Part shown: piece by piece, positions 1-4,033 of the stretch
How the letters are laid out: every line of letters starts with the position of its first letter
How positions within the stretch are numbered: position 1 is the first letter of the stretch
NCBI GenBank assembly: GCA_016193165.1
Contig: JACPST010000186.1
Span: 1-5,337, forward strand
Length of the DNA stretch: 5,337 nt
DNA from: Deltaproteobacteria bacterium
GTDB taxonomy: Bacteria > Bdellovibrionota > JACOXK01 > 2-02-FULL-40-11
Reading direction: 5' to 3'
Made by a program: the position numbers and the translations under genes
Notes under the pieces: generated by a model
The model's input: the letters and a program-made list of their open reading frames with translations, nothing else
The model's database searches: none
Told to the model about the DNA's origin: nothing

Positions 1-237
1 GAAGGAAAAACAAAAGAACTTGAGACAACCCTCTACTCATGCCTAGAAGTTTTACGACTTGTGGCACTTTTGACCACTCCTTTTATGCCTCAAAGCAGCC
101 AAAAAATTTGGAACGCTTTAGGACTGAAAGAAGAACTTTCAAGCCAAAAACTTTCAGAAAAATCTTCGTGGGGGCAACTTCCTGCAGGAGGAAGTATCGC
201 GCCTATTGCTCCCCTTTTCCCACGGATTGAGAAGTAA
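1..237 (+). CDS. metG: Methionyl-tRNA synthetase, C-terminal end (partial)
   Basis: This is the last 78 codons of a gene that enters from the left, read in frame 1 and ending at TAA 235-237. The enzyme charges tRNA-Met with methionine in the cytoplasm. What is seen is the end of the helical anticodon-binding domain: LYSCLEVLRLVALLTTPFMP (about residues 11-30 of the fragment), then QKIWNALGL, then the family ending GGSIAPIAPLFPRIEK. The PLFPRIE block closes the anticodon domain in this family. Here it is followed directly by the stop, so this is the short form without the extra C-terminal EMAPII-like tRNA-binding and dimerisation domain found in E. coli MetG. The neighbour tatD starts 2 bases after the stop, a pairing also known from Bacillus subtilis (metS-yabD), so the two are probably co-transcribed. 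The catalytic HIGH and KMSKS parts lie outside the window. Identity rests on the C-terminal blocks alone but they are characteristic. Confidence 0.9.
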   Translation, partial: EGKTKELETTLYSCLEVLRLVALLTTPFMPQSSQKIWNALGLKEELSSQKLSEKSSWGQLPAGGSIAPIAPLFPRIEK

Positions 238-239
238 CC

Positions 240-1025
240 ATGTTCACAGATAGCCACGCGCATTTAGAGTGGGAAAGTTACGAAGCAGATTTTTCGGAAG
301 TCTTGAGAAGAGCCAAAGAAGCTCAGGTTGAAACGATCTTAAATATTGGAACAACCCTAGAACATTGTAAAAAAGGTTTAGAAGTGGCTCAAAGCTATCC
401 TCACATTTTTGCATCGGTAGGAATTCATCCTCATGATGCCAATAAAGTTCCTACAGATTATCTGGATCAACTCAAAGCATTGGCCCAAAATCCCAAAGTT
501 AAAGCGATTGGAGAAATTGGGCTGGACTATTATTACGAACATTCTCCCAGAGAAATTCAGCTTCAACGTTTTGAAGAGCAAGTACGCTTAGCCCAAAAAC
601 TCAATCTTCCCATGAGCATTCACTGTCGAGATGCCTTTCAAGATTGTTTTAATATTTTAAATAAGGTTTCTTATTTCCAGGGCGTTTTTCATTGCTTTAC
701 AGGAACTCAAGAAGAGGCAAAAAAAGTTTTGGAACTCGGATTTTATATTTCTTTTTCTGGCATTGTGACATTTAAAAAATCAACTGCTCTTCAAGAAGTC
801 GTAAAATATGTGCCGCTTGAAAAAATGCTGATTGAAACAGACGCTCCTTTTTTAGCTCCTGAGCCTCACCGAGGAAAACGCAATGAACCTGCCTTTGTTG
901 TGCTGACCGCCCAAAAAATCGCTTCTCTTAAAAAAGTTTCTTTGGAAGGGGTTGCCCACCACACCACTCAAAATGCAAAATGTCTTTTCAATCTTCAAGA
1001 AGGACAAGAATGGAAAGAAAAATGA
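240..1025 (+). CDS. tatD: TatD-family metal-dependent hydrolase (putative DNase)
   Basis: A 261-residue cytoplasmic TIM-barrel hydrolase of the TatD/YcfH/YabD family, at the usual family length (about 255-265). All expected metal ligands are visible: H6 and H8 in SHAH near the N-terminus, E92 in GEIGLDYY, H128 in SIHCRDA, H151 in HCFTG, and D201 in ETDAPFL. The loops GIHPHD (61-66) and RGKRNEP (211-217) are also family signatures. Members studied elsewhere are Mg2+-dependent nucleases (3'-5' exonuclease activity is reported for E. coli TatD); the in vivo role is not settled, and some relatives have been assigned D-aminoacyl-tRNA deacylase activity. The ATG at 240 is 2 bases after the metG stop and places the HxH motif where the family has it. 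Only a weak GAG-type ribosome site precedes it, so translation may be coupled to metG. Whether this is a strict tatD orthologue or the YcfH/YabD paralogue cannot be told from one copy; the position after metG favours the YcfH/YabD type. Confidence 0.93.
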   Translation: MFTDSHAHLEWESYEADFSEVLRRAKEAQVETILNIGTTLEHCKKGLEVAQSYPHIFASVGIHPHDANKVPTDYLDQLKALAQNPKVKAIGEIGLDYYYEHSPREIQLQRFEEQVRLAQKLNLPMSIHCRDAFQDCFNILNKVSYFQGVFHCFTGTQEEAKKVLELGFYISFSGIVTFKKSTALQEVVKYVPLEKMLIETDAPFLAPEPHRGKRNEPAFVVLTAQKIASLKKVSLEGVAHHTTQNAKCLFNLQEGQEWKEK

Positions 1026-1606
1026 CCTCACTTTTTGCTCCAGAAATATGCCGAACCTTGATCATTCAAGCGTTTGATACAGAAAGCCGTCCGGCCTATG
1101 GACAAGTGGCAACGGTGGATGAAAAGAAGCATCCCCATGTGAGGACTGTTCATCTGCATTACTCACCTGAAAAAGAGGCCATCATATTTAACACTCATTT
1201 AAAATCTTCCAAGTGGAAACATCTTCAAAAAAATCCTATTCTTTCAGGATGCTATTACGATCAGTATAGAGAAATACAATTTCGCTGGAGTTCTAAAGTC
1301 GAACTCCTGGATGACCACAAAAAAGAAAATATTCCACTTCTAGAAAAAATGTGGCTTCGGATGAGAGAAGAAGTCAGACGAGCCTACTGGCTGGACGCCA
1401 AAAAAATTCCTTTGGATCAAAAATTGCCTCAAGATATTAATCTTCAAAAACGCCCCTCCACGCACGGAATCATTGTCTGCCATCCCACCCTGTGGAATAT
1501 TTATGAAACAAATCCCCAAGACTATTGCAAAAGCACCTCTACCATTCATGCCCTTAAAAAAGGGCAATGGCAGTCTAAAGTTGTTTCAATTTTATATGGG
1601 AGTTAA
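1022..1606 (+). CDS. PNPOx-like FMN-binding split-barrel protein (Pyridox_oxase_2 / Alr4036 type)
   Basis: A 194-residue protein resembling the pyridoxamine-phosphate-oxidase-like flavoproteins. Seen in order: SRPAYGQVATVDEKKHPHVR (22-41), then TVHLHY (42-47), FNTHLKSSKWKHLQKNP (56-72), and EIQFRWSSKVELLDD (84-98). These match the split beta-barrel strands and the FMN-phosphate-binding stretches (pattern ATVD..G.P..RtV, then F.T...S.K...L..NP, then .Q.R..g.). The C-terminus ends ILYGS instead of the RLAP-type ending of true PdxH, so I do not call it pyridoxamine 5'-phosphate oxidase. The substrate is unknown; a flavin-dependent oxidoreductase or flavin-binding role is inference. The ATG at 1022 overlaps the tatD stop as ATGA, the same coupling seen at ispA/dxs. 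An upstream in-frame ATG at 1010 has a better ribosome site (AAGGA at 1000-1004) and would add four residues; it is a real alternative. Its stop is shared, on the other strand, with the ZIP gene stop. Confidence 0.78.
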   Translation: MTSLFAPEICRTLIIQAFDTESRPAYGQVATVDEKKHPHVRTVHLHYSPEKEAIIFNTHLKSSKWKHLQKNPILSGCYYDQYREIQFRWSSKVELLDDHKKENIPLLEKMWLRMREEVRRAYWLDAKKIPLDQKLPQDINLQKRPSTHGIIVCHPTLWNIYETNPQDYCKSTSTIHALKKGQWQSKVVSILYGS

Positions 1607-2343
1607 TGCTTGTGGCCGAAGAAAAAGAAGAGCCCAGCCATGACCGCAAGTCCTAAAATCAGAGCCGCGAGATTTTTATACTTCGTTTCTTGAAGTTTGT
1701 GGATTTCAGGAAGCAGATCACAGGTCGCAATGTGAATAAAGGTTCCGGCTGAAAAGCCAATCGCCCAGCCCACTCCACTTTGGTTCCAGTGACTCAACGT
1801 AAAATAAGAAAGGAAAGCTCCAACGGGCACCATCAAAGAAAAAATGGTGTGCAATGTAAAAATCTTTTTAATGGGATAGCGCCCTGCTCTTAAAATACTC
1901 ACCAAGGCAAAAGAGGTGGGAATGTGGTGAGAGATCAAGGCAATAAAAACAACTGGGGTGAGCGCGGGCACTAAAAAGCTCGTTCCTAAAGCTACGCCAT
2001 CTGTAATATTGTGAAATGAAAACCCAATAAAAGCTGGAATCCCAATGTGGTGAAACTCACACTCTCCTTCTAAACAAGGGTGAATCATCATAAATTTTTC
2101 CATGAAATAAAAAACCAAAAAACCACTCAAGACCGCAATGCCTACCTGTTCATGGATCAGCCCTGTGGTTTCTGGAATCATATACAGGAAGGCGCCCGCA
2201 ATGAGCACTCCTGCCCCAAAACTGATAAAATGATGAAAGTGCTTTTCTTCCCAACGACGCAAATAAGGAATAGCTCCACCCACTTGCGCGGCCAGAAAAA
2301 TAATACCACTCAAGATCACTAACCATGTAAATGGGGACACCAT
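1603..2343 (-). CDS. ZIP-family divalent metal transporter
   Basis: A 246-residue inner-membrane protein with about eight hydrophobic helices (roughly 6-26, 37-57, 65-87, 101-122, 127-150, 160-182, 190-210, 224-243), the normal ZIP size and topology. ZIP proteins bring Zn2+, Fe2+ or similar ions into the cytoplasm. Helix 4 carries the metal motif HNITDGVALG (H111, N112, D115, G116), as in the LIV-1 branch. Helix 5 carries SHHIPTSFAL (H139, H140, P142) where the textbook motif is HExPHE, so both usual glutamates are replaced. Helix 7 contains GTFIHIATCDLLPE, matching the ZIP pattern with His at a common Tyr position. The loop before helix 4 is Cys/His-rich (H88, C90, C95, H98, H99) and could bind metal. 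The ATG at 2343 lies 8 bases after the HAMP-protein stop with no ribosome site, suggesting co-transcription and coupling. The metal carried cannot be deduced. The family assignment is firm. Confidence 0.88.
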   Translation of the reverse strand: MVSPFTWLVILSGIIFLAAQVGGAIPYLRRWEEKHFHHFISFGAGVLIAGAFLYMIPETTGLIHEQVGIAVLSGFLVFYFMEKFMMIHPCLEGECEFHHIGIPAFIGFSFHNITDGVALGTSFLVPALTPVVFIALISHHIPTSFALVSILRAGRYPIKKIFTLHTIFSLMVPVGAFLSYFTLSHWNQSGVGWAIGFSAGTFIHIATCDLLPEIHKLQETKYKNLAALILGLAVMAGLFFFFGHKH

Positions 2344-2351
2344 AAAAAACC

Positions 2352-2780
2352 CTATGCTTTGGGAAGCTTATCCAGAACTTGATTAAGCTTTTGGGCAAGA
2401 TTATCCAGACGATCTTTTATTCGGAAATGAATCCGCACGGAATGATCTCCAGCAATGATTCGATCCAAATCTTTTTCCAAACGAAAGAGTGGACCAGCAA
2501 GCCTATGAGAAATAATGACCGCGTAGAAAAAAATAGCCGTAAAAAGAAGGGGGAGTCCCACTGCCAAATATACATTAATTTTTTTAAGCACAGGAATCAG
2601 ATGGCCATAAATGGATTCTGGAAGACCTAGTTCTTGCGCCATGAGGGTTGCAATCAAATAATAAAGGCACCCCGTTACAAGAAGCGTAGGCACCAGCATA
2701 GAAATGACCGTAAGAATTAAATATCGGCTCTGAATAGGCCCTTTAATAAAATACTGACGTCTTTTAATATATTCAGCCAT
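2352..2780 (-). CDS. Small two-helix membrane protein with a lone HAMP domain
   Basis: A 142-residue protein with a basic N-terminus (KRRQYFIKG, residues 6-14, probably cytoplasmic), a first transmembrane helix at about 19-45, a short periplasmic loop (about 46-66), a second helix at about 67-91, then a HAMP-like segment at about 92-138. The HAMP signs are LAGPLFRLEKDLDRIIAGD (94-112), with the conserved Pro after the membrane and the Gly-Asp between the two amphipathic helices, then RIKDRLDNLAQKLNQVLDKL. HAMP domains relay signals across the membrane in kinases and chemoreceptors, but here no kinase, cyclase or methyl-accepting output domain follows; the protein stops right after the second HAMP helix. 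It leads a two-gene unit with the ZIP transporter. The ATG at 2780 is the only plausible start before the first helix and has no visible ribosome site. Function is unknown; a partner or signal modulator in the membrane is inference. Confidence 0.75.
   Translation of the reverse strand: MAEYIKRRQYFIKGPIQSRYLILTVISMLVPTLLVTGCLYYLIATLMAQELGLPESIYGHLIPVLKKINVYLAVGLPLLFTAIFFYAVIISHRLAGPLFRLEKDLDRIIAGDHSVRIHFRIKDRLDNLAQKLNQVLDKLPKA
2357..2409. repeat. Imperfect short direct repeat at the 3' end of the HAMP gene
   Basis: Two copies, 2357-2376 and 2388-2409, share the blocks CTTT, GGG, AAG and TTATCCAGA with two single-base gaps and one substitution. On the minus strand they encode the parallel segments LDNLAQK and LDKLPKA, eleven residues apart, at the end of the second HAMP helix. 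It may be a small past duplication or simply a helical repeat of similar codons. Confidence 0.4.
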
Positions 2781-2820
2781 ATATTTTTAGAATAGCCTAA
2801 TAAATTGCTTAAAATCAAGT
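2781..2820 (-). promoter_or_regulatory. Possible sigma70-type promoter for the HAMP-ZIP unit
   Basis: Read on the minus strand, TTGATT (2813-2818) and TATTCT (2789-2794) are separated by 18 bases. Each hexamer matches the sigma70 consensus at four of six positions. The initiation point expected 6-7 bases beyond the -10 box would fall almost at the ATG (2780), leaving practically no leader. The match is only fair in an AT-rich gap, so this is tentative. Confidence 0.35.
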
Positions 2821-2828
2821 CTTTTAGC
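2807..2828. repeat. Small inverted repeat in the divergent promoter gap
   Basis: GCTTAAAA (2807-2814) and TTTTAGC (2822-2828) are complementary apart from one bulged T, around the 7-base centre TCAAGTC. It sits directly upstream of the plus-strand -35 box and covers the possible minus-strand -35 box, which is a sensible place for an operator serving both directions. The arms are short and AT-rich, so chance is a real possibility. Confidence 0.25.
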
Positions 2829-2856
2829 TTGACCGCTCCTTGCAATTTCGTATAAT
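2829..2856 (+). promoter_or_regulatory. Strong sigma70-type promoter for xseB-ispA-dxs
   Basis: TTGACC (2829-2834) and a perfect TATAAT (2851-2856) are separated by 16 bases, eleven of twelve consensus positions. Transcription would be expected to begin around 2862-2863, only four or five bases before the xseB ATG at 2867, so the transcript would be nearly leaderless, in keeping with the absence of any ribosome-binding sequence. It lies in the 86-base divergent gap, which is where a promoter for this operon is expected. Confidence 0.75.
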
Positions 2857-2866
2857 AACTCGGTTT

Positions 2867-3127
2867 ATGAAAACTCAAAAACCTCCAGCATCTCCAGGTT
2901 CTAATGACGGGCAAGACCTCCCTTTTGAAAAATCCTTAGAAAAGTTAGAAGGCATGGTTAAAAAATTAGAAAGCGGTGAGCTTTCTTTAGAAGACTCTGT
3001 CAAAGCTTTTGAAGAAGGAGTTCAATTGGCCGCGCATTGCGGCAAGAAGCTTGATGAAGCTGAAAAAAAAGTAGAAATTCTGCTTCAAAAGGATGGGGCG
3101 CTCGTTAAAGAACCCTTCAACGCCTAA
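2867..3127 (+). CDS. xseB: Exodeoxyribonuclease VII small subunit
   Basis: An 86-residue protein of the XseB family (usual length about 70-90). Exonuclease VII degrades single-stranded DNA from either end in the cytoplasm; several XseB copies bind the catalytic XseA subunit. The family core is clear: LPFEKSLEKLEGMVKKLESG (residues 18-37), then ELSLEDSVKAFEEGVQL, then a charged helix CGKKLDEAEKKVEILLQKDG, forming the two-helix coiled-coil subunit. Residues 1-17 (MKTQKPPASPGSNDGQD) are a variable tail. The ATG at 2867 is chosen because the next ATG (2954) would remove the conserved first helix, and because an in-frame TTG at 2840 lies upstream of the predicted transcription start. There is no ribosome site. 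It is the first gene of the operon, 12 bases ahead of ispA. Its partner xseA is not in this window. Confidence 0.92.
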   Translation: MKTQKPPASPGSNDGQDLPFEKSLEKLEGMVKKLESGELSLEDSVKAFEEGVQLAAHCGKKLDEAEKKVEILLQKDGALVKEPFNA

Positions 3128-3139
3128 CCCGATTCCCGC

Positions 3140-4033
3140 ATGAAGTTAAATATTTATTTAGAAACCAAAAAATCTCTTATCGACAATGCTTTAGAAACTT
3201 TTTTTGCTGAACGAAAGAGCAAAAAAGAAGGGCCTTTTGCTCTCCTCTATGAAGCCATGCACTATAGTCTTTTCCCCAGCGGAAAACGACTTCGTCCGAT
3301 TTTAACTTGCGCCGCGGCGGAAGCCATCGGAGGAAAAACAGAAGATGTGCTTCCTATCGCTTGCGCCATTGAGATGATCCACACCTACTCTTTGATCCAC
3401 GATGATCTTCCTGCCATGGATAATGATGATTATCGACGCGGGAAGCCCACCAATCATATGAAATATGGAGAAGCCACGGCAATCTTAGCAGGCGATGCTC
3501 TGGTCACCGAAGCCTTTGGACTCTTAAGCCAAGCACGCAAAAAGTTAAACACCTCTCCTGACTTATTTTTAGAAGTGATTGAAGATATCGCTCTAGGCTG
3601 TGGCGCGAGTGGGATGATCGGAGGACAACTCTTGGATATTCAATTTCAAGAACGATCCAAAGATGAAGATGTCAATTACCCGGAACTGGAATTTTTATAT
3701 ATTCGAAAAACAGGAAATTTAATTTTAGTCGCGATCACTAGCGGAGCAAAAATCTGCGGGGCCACACCCGAGCAAGTGAAGGCTCTTTCCCGCTATGGAG
3801 AGAATCTGGGATTGGCCTTTCAAGTGGTCGATGACATTTTAGATATACACGATGATTATAAAGGCCCTGATGGCCGCAAACGCGCGGCTTTCCCCTCTAT
3901 TTTAAGCATGGACGAAACCAAACAGCGCAGTCGCGAATTGGCCAGCCGCGCCATTGAAGCCCTTCAAGGGTTCGATCACAAAGCAGACCCTCTTCGAGAG
4001 ATTGCTCATTACATTGTAGAGCGCCGCCAATGA
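3140..4033 (+). CDS. ispA: Polyprenyl diphosphate synthase, probably (2E,6E)-farnesyl diphosphate synthase
   Basis: A 297-residue trans-prenyltransferase, the usual IspA size, that condenses dimethylallyl and isopentenyl diphosphates into geranyl and farnesyl diphosphates in the cytoplasm, feeding quinone and undecaprenyl synthesis. Visible motifs: GKRLRP (48-53) for isopentenyl diphosphate binding; first Asp-rich motif DDLPAMD (88-94) followed by RR (99-100); GMIGGQ (158-163); K190-T191; and FQVVDDILD (227-235), which holds the second Asp-rich motif. The tyrosine five residues before the first motif (Y83) and the two-residue insertion within it fit bacterial type II farnesyl synthases rather than geranylgeranyl synthases. 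The loop between DDILD and FPSIL (236-250) is about seven residues shorter than I recall for E. coli IspA and has Arg where Lys of the GKxTYP motif is usual. No ribosome site precedes ATG 3140; the start fits the family N-terminus. The stop overlaps the dxs start as ATGA. Confidence 0.9.
   Translation: MKLNIYLETKKSLIDNALETFFAERKSKKEGPFALLYEAMHYSLFPSGKRLRPILTCAAAEAIGGKTEDVLPIACAIEMIHTYSLIHDDLPAMDNDDYRRGKPTNHMKYGEATAILAGDALVTEAFGLLSQARKKLNTSPDLFLEVIEDIALGCGASGMIGGQLLDIQFQERSKDEDVNYPELEFLYIRKTGNLILVAITSGAKICGATPEQVKALSRYGENLGLAFQVVDDILDIHDDYKGPDGRKRAAFPSILSMDETKQRSRELASRAIEALQGFDHKADPLREIAHYIVERRQ

Noticed and set aside
39..230. Open frame of 63 codons on the plus strand
   Set aside because: It lies within the metG 3' end in another frame; the frame-1 reading has clear MetG C-terminal motifs and this one resembles nothing.
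980..1009. ATG at 980 as start of the PNPOx-like gene
   Set aside because: It would overlap tatD by 46 bases and add a non-conserved basic stretch; the starts at 1010 or 1022 fit the family and spacing better.
1549..1566. Hairpin TGCCCTT-AAAA-AAGGGCA as a terminator
   Set aside because: The stem is perfect, but it sits inside the PNPOx-like coding sequence and is not followed by a T-run on either strand. It could weakly slow minus-strand transcription beyond the ZIP stop, but I cannot support a terminator.
2364..2389. Inverted repeat AAGCTTA / TAAGCTT near the end of the HAMP gene
   Set aside because: The arms are themselves near-palindromes, lie in coding sequence, and have no T-run or promoter context; a by-product of similar Lys-Leu codons.
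2717..2914. Minus-strand open frame crossing the divergent gap
   Set aside because: It overlaps the start of xseB, both predicted promoters and the N-terminus of the HAMP protein, with an implausible composition.
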